A DNA stretch of 6,904 bases from Fibrobacterota bacterium (GCA_023436205.1 JAEZKC010000062.1:1-6904), one strand, 5' to 3'. Counted from the first letter of the stretch, positions 1-6,612 are shown. The notes: generated from the letters alone by a model not told the origin. Numbers and translations: made by a program.

Positions 1-5
1 TTTTA

Positions 6-36
6 TATATAGTCATATCTCTGATAATAATGTCAA
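6..36 (-). promoter_or_regulatory. Possible promoter for the next gene beyond the left edge
   Basis: Immediately after the terminator T-tract the minus strand reads TTGACA (36-31), a perfect -35, followed 18-19 nt later by TATATA-like sequence near 11-6. The 11-mer GTTGACATTAT here (37-27) is repeated exactly at 556-546, upstream of the 137-aa gene and again just past a terminator. The -10 match is weak and the spacing is slightly long. No downstream gene is visible because the window ends. Confidence 0.35.
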
Positions 37-85
37 CAAAAAAAACCGTGTCAAAAACACGGCTTTTTTTCTGACATTATTATCA
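22..85. repeat. 64-nt near-perfect palindrome enclosing the terminator
   Basis: TGATAATAATGTCA at 22-35 is the exact reverse complement of 72-85. Inside it lie A-tract/T-tract pairing (38-44 with 64-70) and a 6-bp GC-richer core (46-51 with 57-62), so the whole block can fold into a stem of about 28 bp with one small internal bulge and a 5-nt loop. The right arm contains the TGA stop of the 137-aa gene. The left arm contains a minus-strand TTGACA. The inner part is a normal terminator; the extra 14-bp arms are more than a terminator needs. Confidence 0.85.
38..70 (-). terminator. Intrinsic terminator after the 137-aa gene
   Basis: On the minus strand the stem CCGTGT/ACACGG (62-57 with 51-46, 5-nt loop) is followed by eight T residues (45-38), starting about 20 nt past the TGA stop at 83-85. 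The plus strand also shows a T-run (64-70) after the stem, so it could work in both directions and also stop transcription entering from the left. Confidence 0.9.
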
Positions 86-496
86 ACCTAAACCAGCAGC
101 TATCGATTGAATCAAACCAATAATGAAAAATGCACCAAAGAATATGATTCCACCACCAAAAATTGAGACTAAATGGCTCTTATTTTCTTGTTTCTTTTGT
201 GCATTCTTATGGGTATAAAAAGAAATACCAGTAATCATCAAACAAATTATCATTCCAACAAAACCGACAGCCATCATTAACTGATAGCCAGAAGCGCCTG
301 TTTCTTTAACTGTTTTAGTTAATGAACTAAAAGTGTCATTTCCTTTTCCTTTTATCCAGGAGAAATCTTCTCCTGCTGGAGCTGATGTTGGATTAGCAAA
401 TACCATTTTTGATTGAGTCATAGCAATAGATAATGCAAATGTAAATAAAATAGCTGATGATTTAGCAATAACGCCTTTGATATTTAATGAACGCAT
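83..496 (-). CDS. Small secreted/membrane protein, VirB2/TrbC pilin-like candidate
   Basis: The 137-aa protein has an N-terminal signal peptide: basic start, hydrophobic stretch around residues 9-27, likely cleavage after VFA at residue 34. A short polar extracellular segment (35-70) follows, then two hydrophobic helices (about 72-95 and 109-133) joined by a basic loop rich in Lys, Gln and Asn (96-108). Signal peptide plus two TM helices in a small protein is the architecture of VirB2/TrbC-type major pilins of type IV secretion systems, and gene content nearby fits a conjugative element. No sequence motif proves the family, so it could be another small membrane protein. ATG at 496 is preceded by AGGAGGG (510-504) at 7 nt. 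It has its own promoter region and is bounded by terminators on both sides, which would allow expression at a level different from the operon upstream. Confidence 0.6.
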   Translation of the reverse strand: MRSLNIKGVIAKSSAILFTFALSIAMTQSKMVFANPTSAPAGEDFSWIKGKGNDTFSSLTKTVKETGASGYQLMMAVGFVGMIICLMITGISFYTHKNAQKKQENKSHLVSIFGGGIIFFGAFFIIGLIQSIAAGLG

Positions 497-513
497 ATCT
501 GTACCCTCCTTTC

Positions 514-563
514 TGATATATTCCTATATTTTCATATGTCAATATATAATGTCAACATAGGAA
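514..563 (-). promoter_or_regulatory. Promoter/operator region of the 137-aa gene
   Basis: On the minus strand TTGACAT occurs twice, 13 bp apart (starting at 555 and 542). The nearer TTGACA (542-537) is followed after 16 nt by TATATC (520-515), a plausible -10. The tandem copies are enclosed by the inverted repeat TTCCTAT (521-527) and ATAGGAA (557-563), a possible operator dyad. The exact start point cannot be fixed by eye. Confidence 0.5.
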
Positions 564-565
564 AC

Positions 566-600
566 AAAAAAAATACCGAAATTACTTCCGGTATTTTTTT
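566..600 (-). terminator. Intrinsic terminator closing the clamp operon
   Basis: On the minus strand A7 plus TACCG (600-589) pairs with CGGTA plus T7 (578-567) to give a 12-bp stem around a 10-nt loop, ending in an eight-T tract (573-566). It lies about 30 nt past the TAA of the clamp gene. Because A-runs and T-runs flank both sides it is probably bidirectional. It separates the operon from the 137-aa gene. Confidence 0.9.
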
Positions 601-629
601 AAGATAATAATTAGTTATCTCTTAAACTT

Positions 630-1802
630 TTATTCTTCTTGGGTTGTTAAGCTAACAGGAAGTGTAAATGCGCTGCATTCTGTTTGCTTTTCACTTACTA
701 CATGTACAAAGGTATTATCCCCTTTTCCATATATCGTTACAGTCTCAGAAGAGATTCCATTGTGTAGAATATCTCTAAGCTGTTTGCAGGATAAAGCGAC
801 TTTAACATTACCTTCGGAAGATAAAGTTTTAAGCACTGTTTTGTTTGCAGTTTGCGCCGCAGATACTACTACTTCCTTTAAATCTATATCTAATACCATA
901 ACCTTCTTTGCGTCTATTACAGAAGTATTTACCATAGCAATACCAAGTGCTATTTTGACATCTGCAACTTTAGCTGTGAATTTATAAGTATAATCAACCT
1001 CATCGATACCCTTAATAACCGACAATGGGTACGAATAGTTTTTTGGAATTATGGCATAAACATCGTTACCATCTTTCACAATCATCTGAGTATCGAAAAG
1101 AAATACGGAGATTTTACTATCTGAGAGAACACTTGAAATTTTTTCAATTGTACTAGGTGGTAAACAGATACCAGATTGAGCATTTGCCATTTGTAAAAAG
1201 GAAGCATCACCTTCTACAGCGGCTATACTGGATGTCCCGAAATAACCATCGGTAGAGATGATCCGTATACCAACTCCTTCACCTATGTTTACAGGGAGAA
1301 GAAAAACGGTTGTGATGGCTGCATAAGTTCCACCTGCAGATACATCATAGTTTCCACTTGCATAAGAACCTTGCTTAATTACTCTCTTAAGCTCCTTTGC
1401 ATCTATTTCAAATCTACTGTGTGCATCCACTTTAGGAGATTTAAAATTGAAGGTTAAAGCATCTGATTTAACTCCTAATGGAATTACAGCATTACCGCAA
1501 AGAACATTAATGTTGTTCTCTAAAATTTCTAGTACGATTGCATCACCAAGTGAGCTAGGACTAAGAGCTTTCACTGCATCATAAAATTCAGTTCCTACGA
1601 TAACTTTAACTGATTGATCAGTATCGGCTGCTGCCATGAAAGTGATACAACTTAAACTATTAGAGTCACCAGCCGAAATAGTGGAATATCTGTATCCACT
1701 TTCGTCTTTACGGGTGGTAAAACTAATTGTGTATGTATCCTTAACGGATACACATTTTTCGATAGCTTCTAAAAGTTCTTTCTTATTAATTGTAAATTTC
1801 AT
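630..1802 (-). CDS. DnaN-like DNA sliding clamp (beta subunit homologue) of a mobile element
   Basis: The 390-aa product matches the length and three-domain plan of bacterial beta clamps, which ring DNA as dimers and tether polymerases and repair proteins. It opens MKFTINKKELLEAI, the typical DnaN start. Domain II begins about residue 131 (FEIDAKELKRVI) and carries IISTDGYFG (181-189), equivalent to the ATDGHRL segment. LPPSTIEKISSVL (214-226) corresponds to the VP..L.EL.KLL helix. Domain III starts about 273, with SCKQLRDIL (338-346) in place of the N.KYL.D.L motif. The C-terminus LPVSL (381-385) replaces MPMRL. Protein-binding pocket positions are changed from host DnaN (see findings), so this is a divergent paralogue, not the chromosomal clamp. 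Last gene of the operon. ATG at 1802 is fixed by homology, yet its only SD is 41 nt upstream across a hairpin. PCNA-like or phage clamps are less likely given the DnaN-type motifs. Confidence 0.85.
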   Translation of the reverse strand: MKFTINKKELLEAIEKCVSVKDTYTISFTTRKDESGYRYSTISAGDSNSLSCITFMAAADTDQSVKVIVGTEFYDAVKALSPSSLGDAIVLEILENNINVLCGNAVIPLGVKSDALTFNFKSPKVDAHSRFEIDAKELKRVIKQGSYASGNYDVSAGGTYAAITTVFLLPVNIGEGVGIRIISTDGYFGTSSIAAVEGDASFLQMANAQSGICLPPSTIEKISSVLSDSKISVFLFDTQMIVKDGNDVYAIIPKNYSYPLSVIKGIDEVDYTYKFTAKVADVKIALGIAMVNTSVIDAKKVMVLDIDLKEVVVSAAQTANKTVLKTLSSEGNVKVALSCKQLRDILHNGISSETVTIYGKGDNTFVHVVSEKQTECSAFTLPVSLTTQEE

Positions 1803-1850
1803 ACTATATTGGACTACTGCGATTACGTCTTATGTAGCCCTACACCTCCT
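1803..1850 (-). promoter_or_regulatory. Distant SD bridged by a hairpin, clamp gene
   Basis: A perfect AGGAGGT (1850-1844) stands 41 nt before the ATG, and nothing SD-like lies closer. Between them GGGCUAC (1840-1834) pairs with GUAGUCC (1817-1811), 7 bp with one G-U and a 16-nt loop. Removing the hairpin leaves 3 + 8 = 11 nt between SD and AUG. The in-frame sequence above the ATG holds a TAA and no ATG, GTG or TTG after it, so no upstream start uses this SD in frame. Confidence 0.6.
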
Positions 1851-1858
1851 CTAATTTT

Positions 1859-4800
1859 TTATGCAAATAATGATATTTGACCTTCCGGTTTTCGCTTATT
1901 TTTAATTTTACTGTCATTATGAATCGGCTTTTCATCTAGCTTGTTTCCGATAATAACACTACTTTCACTAGATATATTATTTCTCTCGTTGAAATCAGCA
2001 AGGAATAGGTCAAAGATATCAAAGATCGTATCTGCATCTTGCATCTCTTCAGGCAATAATTCAACGACAGCATCTTCACCAAGAAGTTCTTTCAATGTGA
2101 GCATTGGCCGATATTTACTATATACCGAATCGTCAAAGTCGTTATCGTTAAGAGCATCAAACATTTCTTGAAGATTACTACCAGAATCATTATCCATCGA
2201 TGATAGAGCCTGTGCTAGCTTTAGCTTAACATCAACACCTTGTGCCATGCTAGATAAGCCCTCTACACTAAATTTTCCTTGAATTGCACTCGTTGCGGCC
2301 ATTTTTTGAGCAATCAACGAAATTACTGCTTCTTGTACTGTACCCTTTACAGCCATGTAATAAGTTCTACACTCTTCTCTTTGATTCAGTCGATAATGTC
2401 GCCTTGAGGCCTGCCATATCGTGAATAATGAGTAACCAAGCTGCATGAAGATAAGTGTCGGGTAGTTATATGTCACATTTTCCACCTTAAAACAAAAATC
2501 CAAACCAGTTTCAACATTTCTTGGATTAGTAATGAAAACTTTTATCCCTTTCTTGGCTTTCTTATGCATCCATGCTTCTCGTTCTGAAGCACTTGGGGAT
2601 GCTGATTCCAGGACTTCTACCTTACCTTTCAGATTACATTCTCGTTCTATAATGTCTTGCAAACGATAAGTAATGCAGGTTTCAGGTGAACCAGTGTATT
2701 CTGCAAATACAAAGCAATTACGTCCTTCCTTAATTTCTTTATTAATAATTTCAACTAGACGTCTTTCTTTTGATAACAGTACATGATGCTCTGAATATGC
2801 AGGAAAACTAGGTGGTTTAACTAACACCTCCCCTGTTGAAGGAGATTTAATTGGTGCCACACCATAAGGCTTGTCAATATAAGATAAGCTGTATTGTAGT
2901 AAAGTAGATAATATACCTTTTCCTCCACCTGCTGCTTTATCCTTTACTAATCTCTTCAGTTTGTCTATAACACTATTATAACTAGCTAACATATTAAGTT
3001 CAGGATTTGTTATTACATTCTCATTTACTGTAATAGTTTGAGGAATCTCTACACATTCAACATACTCTTTTAATGGTGGAAGATACTTACTCATATCCGA
3101 CAAATCAAGAAAAACTGTAGAATCCAATAAAAAGTCCATAAATATTAGTGGGGAAATACCAGGTTTTTCTTTTGGCGATCCTTTTTGACGACCTCTTGAT
3201 GAAACATTTCTAATACTATTTGAATCATCAACATTTGCTTCGAACGTTTTCTCAAGTTGGCCATACTTTTCAACAAACTTCATTACATCATCCCATGAAT
3301 ACCCTCGTTGTTTCATACGTACAGGATCTAAGCGATATAAAAGGTAAAAAAGATGAGATGCATAACCACCAGCGATTGTCCCGGTTAAAGCAAGTTGCTT
3401 TTTGCTGGCCTTTATTATTGAATGCATGGTATTACCTTGGGCACTAGCACCTGCTTTATATAAATGTGCTTCATCAAAGATAGCAAAGTCAAAAAAACCT
3501 TTGAGCTGTTTTTTAATATACCATCCAGGAGCAATTTTTCTTACACCACAGTTAATATCAGAATCAATTTCATTTAGTGGTGTTTCTTGTATGCTATCAA
3601 AGTAAGTTTCAGCATATTTACGATGCACCCATACAGTGACTTTGTTTTTATGCGCCTTGTTTGCATAATGTGTTGCACGATACCATTCATTATGTTTATT
3701 AACGCCAATGTTTGGAACATGCGGTACCCACAATTCTTCATTACAGTAATAACATCTACTATTATAAGTTGTGTTATTTTTAAAATCAGAATAGTCAAGT
3801 GGGGGTGTTACCTCATCCTCATCCAAGTAAGGAGTTAATTTAACGGTTTTGTAAGGGATGAGAATATTCTTACAGTGTGGACACGTCATACCTACTCCAT
3901 AATACCCTGACTTTTCTAGTGCTATGTTAGTCGAACCACATTTACACTTATTTGCTACTGTCATTACATCCGTGTCACAATCCTTACAAACCTTTTTCAT
4001 TATGTTACCACTTCTGCGCTTAATAGGCGTTGGCTTTAATTGGTACGAAAGTTTAGCAAAGTCTTTTGAGATAATAAAAAATTCTTTACCGTTTCTTTTT
4101 ATGCCATTTGCCTTTATAGCTAGTAACTGACTAAATTCAGTTAGTATTGTTACTTTTGCATAAGGTATTTCATTTCTGATTTCTTCTGCCCATTTTGCTG
4201 TTAAATGACCAGGGCACATTATAATATGTCTATAATGAATATTTGCCTGATCTATATAAGCGTCTTTTAAACTTTTTGATGAATTTTCCCTTAGCCATTT
4301 AGCCACAAAATTTGCCTCGCAAATGGAAGCTCCTTCAATGGTTTTACCTGTACCCATACCGTTATTAATAATAGTGTATTTAGCTTTTCTTAGCCTTGCT
4401 ATTACTCCATTCAATTGAGCTGCTTGTTGAGGATAAAGACGCTTATGTTTTAAACACATATTATCAATGTTACCATTAAGTTCAGTAAGCGGCTTAATAC
4501 AATTTTCAAGGTTTGTTACGAGTGATGGTCCATACATTTTAAAATAAGTATCCATATTCGTAAACTCTAGCTTGTTTTGCCTTTGGTTGGAAATGCAAAT
4601 TTTTTTCGTTTTAAGAAGATTAGATACTCCTTCCGATAACATGTTTTCATTGCAACGTAGGCGAATACATCTAAGTGAATCAAGACTAACTTTCTTATTA
4701 CCAAGCGGTATTGATGTAGACAAACTATGTTTTCCACTAATTAGAGGTTCCGGCTCACCAACTATTAGATTATTTGAAATAAAATAATCATATAACTCAT

Positions 4801-5173
4801 CAGACCATTCTCTAAGAAGTGGTAAATTAAAATTCTTCATTAATAGGTCAAAGAAGCTGCTTGATATATTGTCTTCTGTAAATACCAAGATATTATTGTT
4901 AACTTCTTTTGATATTGCAATCGCATGATAGAACTTCTCCTTCCCGGATATTACTGGTGTAATAAAAGTATCAAAACTGTCACCAGAAACAAGGGTTTTA
5001 ATTTTGCGATTATCTTTGTATACGTTAATAGTACATGCAATTTCACTAAGTGATGCACCAATACTGCGAACAAGCTGTTGCGAACGATCATAAAAACTTA
5101 TAATAGCAGGAGAATAACTATTGGCCGCTATTATAAAGTCTAGAGAACAAGACATTCCGTTTACTTCTACCAT
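1859..5173 (-). CDS. Large SF2 (SNF2-like) DNA helicase with zinc-ribbon insert and C-terminal clamp-binding motif
   Basis: The 1104-aa protein is an ATP-dependent superfamily 2 helicase/translocase. Residues 1-240 are an unrecognised N-terminal domain. Walker A GMGTGKT is at 272-278, the Walker B DEAH box at 567-570, motif III LTGT at 596-599, motif V NVETGLDF at 886-893, and motif VI QASRRHYRLNQ with its arginines at 921-931. Motifs I and II are nearly 300 residues apart, far more than usual. The insert carries four Cys pairs (396/399, 410/412, 431/434, 474/477), predicted zinc ribbons. After motif VI comes a helical region, then a charged, probably disordered tail (about 1062-1098) ending in QISLFA; QISLF (1099-1103) matches the beta-clamp-binding consensus QL[S/D]LF. 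It sits between a DNA methyltransferase and a clamp gene in one operon. Likely roles are DNA remodelling in element replication, repair or transfer; anti-restriction or defence functions are possible. ATG at 5173 has no nearby SD, only a hairpin-bridged one. Confidence 0.85.
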   Translation of the reverse strand: MVEVNGMSCSLDFIIAANSYSPAIISFYDRSQQLVRSIGASLSEIACTINVYKDNRKIKTLVSGDSFDTFITPVISGKEKFYHAIAISKEVNNNILVFTEDNISSSFFDLLMKNFNLPLLREWSDELYDYFISNNLIVGEPEPLISGKHSLSTSIPLGNKKVSLDSLRCIRLRCNENMLSEGVSNLLKTKKICISNQRQNKLEFTNMDTYFKMYGPSLVTNLENCIKPLTELNGNIDNMCLKHKRLYPQQAAQLNGVIARLRKAKYTIINNGMGTGKTIEGASICEANFVAKWLRENSSKSLKDAYIDQANIHYRHIIMCPGHLTAKWAEEIRNEIPYAKVTILTEFSQLLAIKANGIKRNGKEFFIISKDFAKLSYQLKPTPIKRRSGNIMKKVCKDCDTDVMTVANKCKCGSTNIALEKSGYYGVGMTCPHCKNILIPYKTVKLTPYLDEDEVTPPLDYSDFKNNTTYNSRCYYCNEELWVPHVPNIGVNKHNEWYRATHYANKAHKNKVTVWVHRKYAETYFDSIQETPLNEIDSDINCGVRKIAPGWYIKKQLKGFFDFAIFDEAHLYKAGASAQGNTMHSIIKASKKQLALTGTIAGGYASHLFYLLYRLDPVRMKQRGYSWDDVMKFVEKYGQLEKTFEANVDDSNSIRNVSSRGRQKGSPKEKPGISPLIFMDFLLDSTVFLDLSDMSKYLPPLKEYVECVEIPQTITVNENVITNPELNMLASYNSVIDKLKRLVKDKAAGGGKGILSTLLQYSLSYIDKPYGVAPIKSPSTGEVLVKPPSFPAYSEHHVLLSKERRLVEIINKEIKEGRNCFVFAEYTGSPETCITYRLQDIIERECNLKGKVEVLESASPSASEREAWMHKKAKKGIKVFITNPRNVETGLDFCFKVENVTYNYPTLIFMQLGYSLFTIWQASRRHYRLNQREECRTYYMAVKGTVQEAVISLIAQKMAATSAIQGKFSVEGLSSMAQGVDVKLKLAQALSSMDNDSGSNLQEMFDALNDNDFDDSVYSKYRPMLTLKELLGEDAVVELLPEEMQDADTIFDIFDLFLADFNERNNISSESSVIIGNKLDEKPIHNDSKIKNKRKPEGQISLFA

Positions 5174-5219
5174 ATTATTCGGGCTAAACTAATGCCCAAC
5201 ACCTCCTTTAAATTAGTTA
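5174..5219 (-). promoter_or_regulatory. Distant SD bridged by a hairpin with possible pseudoknot, helicase gene
   Basis: AGGAGGT (5207-5201) lies 27 nt before the ATG. UUGGGC (5199-5194) pairs with GCCCGA (5184-5179), six pairs including one U-G, with a 9-nt loop. Collapsing it leaves 6 nt between AGGAGGT and AUG. The loop segment AUUAGUU (5193-5187) is fully complementary to AACUAAU (5218-5212), which overlaps the UAA stop of the methyltransferase gene (5219-5217). This allows a pseudoknot or an alternative hairpin with the SD in its loop. The frame upstream of the ATG has a TAG and no usual start. Confidence 0.55.
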
Positions 5220-6302
5220 CTCTAATGTGGTAATTAAACCATCATTTTCAATAACGTTTAGACAAATCTTTGTAAACGATTTTTCTACAATTTCAGGTTG
5301 ACCATTCACTTCCCGTTCCTCGATTTCTTTTACAACTTTAGCAACACCTCGTTGTAAATGTAGATCTCTATTTTCCTCACTCCCTACGAGTCCTTGTCCA
5401 CCTCCACTAATAGCACAAAGATAAAGTAGATCTTTCTTTAATGGAATTGGTGGCTGGCCTAATTCTGTTGCACAATATGAAGGAACAAAGATACGTTCTG
5501 TCATTAGCGGATATAACGCACTATATTTCAGTTTACTGGCAGCAGCTTTTTTGTCAAATAAAAGGGTAGTAAAATATTCAATACTTGATTCTTTTGACGG
5601 AGGTACGATAAGTTTTTGATCTGGATCCTGGAATGGTAAATAAGGTAGCTTATCAATAGAATTAACCTTTTCTAAGTATATATCGTAAGTTTGCTTAAGG
5701 TATCCAATGGATGGGCGCTTTATAGCAATTACAACAATTTGTTTAAATTCTGAATAAACATTATCATCAAATTTAAACTCAGCGATTGGCTGGTACCGGG
5801 AAAAGAAACCTTTAAGAAATGATTCATCTACCAACACATAATAAGGAATAACTAAAGCTAAAAGTCCGTTATTAGAAATGTAATGATACATTTTATCAAT
5901 AAATAGACTTTCAAGACGCTTTCCACTATCTTTATCATTTCCATAGGGTGGATTTGCAAAGCAGAAAGAAAAGCTAGAATGAGAAATTTTAACGCCATTA
6001 AGGAAATCGGCATTAATTAGGTAGTCAAATTTCCCTGATTCTTTTATAGAATCGTAAGTACCAGGATTTAATTCAACACCAAAAATCTTAATATTATTTC
6101 TATTACACTTGTTTAATACACTTAATACTGCTGAACCATCACCAATTGATGGCTCCAAGACACACACCTCTTGATCATCAGGAAAAGAAAAAAGATTACC
6201 TATTCTTCTGCAGTGATCGAGGTCGGTATAATAAGCTCCCATTTTTCTTTCGTTCGCTAAAGAGCGAGAAAATGAGTTTTGCTTGAATACATCATTACTC
6301 AA
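5217..6302 (-). CDS. N6-adenine DNA methyltransferase, DUF6094-like
   Basis: The 361-aa protein (counted from TTG) shows the class I SAM-dependent fold in N6-adenine methyltransferase order. There is a GAYYTD segment near residue 22 as in families that begin with a YYTP-like motif, then SAM-binding motif I EPSIGDGSA (50-58), an acidic motif II end IFGVELN (73-79) and catalytic motif IV NPPYG (117-121). ALVIPYYVL (149-157) follows as a motif VI-VIII strand. The C-terminal 150 residues have no motif I recognise and may bind DNA or the helicase. Overall layout and length recall DUF6094 proteins common on plasmids and conjugative elements. The likely reaction is methylation of adenine in the element's DNA. 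No cognate restriction endonuclease is visible. I prefer the TTG at 6302: its first bases overlap the upstream TGA (TTGA), and GGGGG (6315-6311) lies 8 nt before it. A GTG at 6311 would directly abut those G residues and is unlikely. Confidence 0.8.
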   Translation of the reverse strand: MSNDVFKQNSFSRSLANERKMGAYYTDLDHCRRIGNLFSFPDDQEVCVLEPSIGDGSAVLSVLNKCNRNNIKIFGVELNPGTYDSIKESGKFDYLINADFLNGVKISHSSFSFCFANPPYGNDKDSGKRLESLFIDKMYHYISNNGLLALVIPYYVLVDESFLKGFFSRYQPIAEFKFDDNVYSEFKQIVVIAIKRPSIGYLKQTYDIYLEKVNSIDKLPYLPFQDPDQKLIVPPSKESSIEYFTTLLFDKKAAASKLKYSALYPLMTERIFVPSYCATELGQPPIPLKKDLLYLCAISGGGQGLVGSEENRDLHLQRGVAKVVKEIEEREVNGQPEIVEKSFTKICLNVIENDGLITTLE

Positions 6303-6538
6303 GCGACACACCCCCTAAAATAAAATATTACTCTTTGGAATAATAAACGTAATTTAGAATTCCATTGATAATCATTGATGATGGAATTAATCACATCATC
6401 TGCACTAGGATAGTTCTCTTTTGAGAGATATCCACCAGAATAGTAAAGACTATTTGGAGTACGGATATCAAAGTACCATTTGTCTTCGATATCGTCTAAA
6501 ATGATAGTTAAACCATTCAACAGTTTTTTTCGTTTCAT
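6299..6538 (-). CDS. Small unknown protein, first gene of the operon
   Basis: I do not recognise the family. The 79-aa product begins with a basic stretch (MKRKKLL). It continues with alternating hydrophobic and polar residues (GLTIILDDIEDKWYFDI, about 9-25) suggesting a beta hairpin, then a Tyr/Gly turn (YYSGGYL), and a helix (SADDVINSIINDY, about 45-57) before a basic, hydrophobic tail ending RGCVA. Small beta-beta-alpha proteins of this sort are frequent on phages and plasmids and usually unannotated. A GTG at 6547 extends the frame by three codons but sits 1 nt from the AGGAGG (6554-6549). The ATG at 6538 lies 10 nt from it and is the better start. The TGA stop overlaps the TTG start of the methyltransferase gene, which suggests translational coupling and a shared function. 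Confidence 0.65.
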   Translation of the reverse strand: MKRKKLLNGLTIILDDIEDKWYFDIRTPNSLYYSGGYLSKENYPSADDVINSIINDYQWNSKLRLLFQRVIFYFRGCVA

Positions 6539-6576
6539 TAATGACACACCTCCTTTAAATTTGGAACAAAAAGCAT

Positions 6577-6612
6577 AAAAAAAGAGCTCTAATCCACAAA
6601 TGGATCAGAACT
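6577..6612 (-). terminator. Intrinsic terminator (attenuator candidate) in the operon leader
   Basis: In minus-strand RNA AGUUCUGAUCCA (6612-6601) pairs fully with UGGAUUAGAGCU (6596-6585), 12 pairs including two G-U, around a UUUG loop, followed by C and seven U (6583-6577). The T-tract ends about 38 nt before the ATG at 6538 and 22 nt before the SD. Lying between the nearest promoter and the first gene, it would block the operon unless read through. UUCUG within its 5' arm can pair instead with CAGAA just upstream (plus-strand 6606-6610 with 6620-6624), a weak antiterminator option. Confidence 0.75.

Noticed and set aside
760..4787. Many plus-strand open frames of 67-83 codons opposite the clamp and helicase genes, and a minus-strand 74-codon frame at 3574-3798
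   Set aside because: They lie wholly inside well-supported genes in other frames, lack SDs and show no domain-like composition; they are shadows.
5194..5207. A short ORF starting at TTG 5199 or ATT 5193 after the helicase SD and ending over the helicase ATG
   Set aside because: TTG is only 2 nt from the SD and ATT is a very rare start; kept as an alternative to the hairpin model but not annotated.
630..6311. Calling the operon DISARM or a restriction-modification system
   Set aside because: No DUF1998, phospholipase D or nuclease gene is present, and a sliding clamp is not part of those systems.
6539..6547. GTG start at 6547 for the first gene
   Set aside because: It sits 1 nt after AGGAGG, too close for initiation; ATG at 6538 has a 10-nt spacing.
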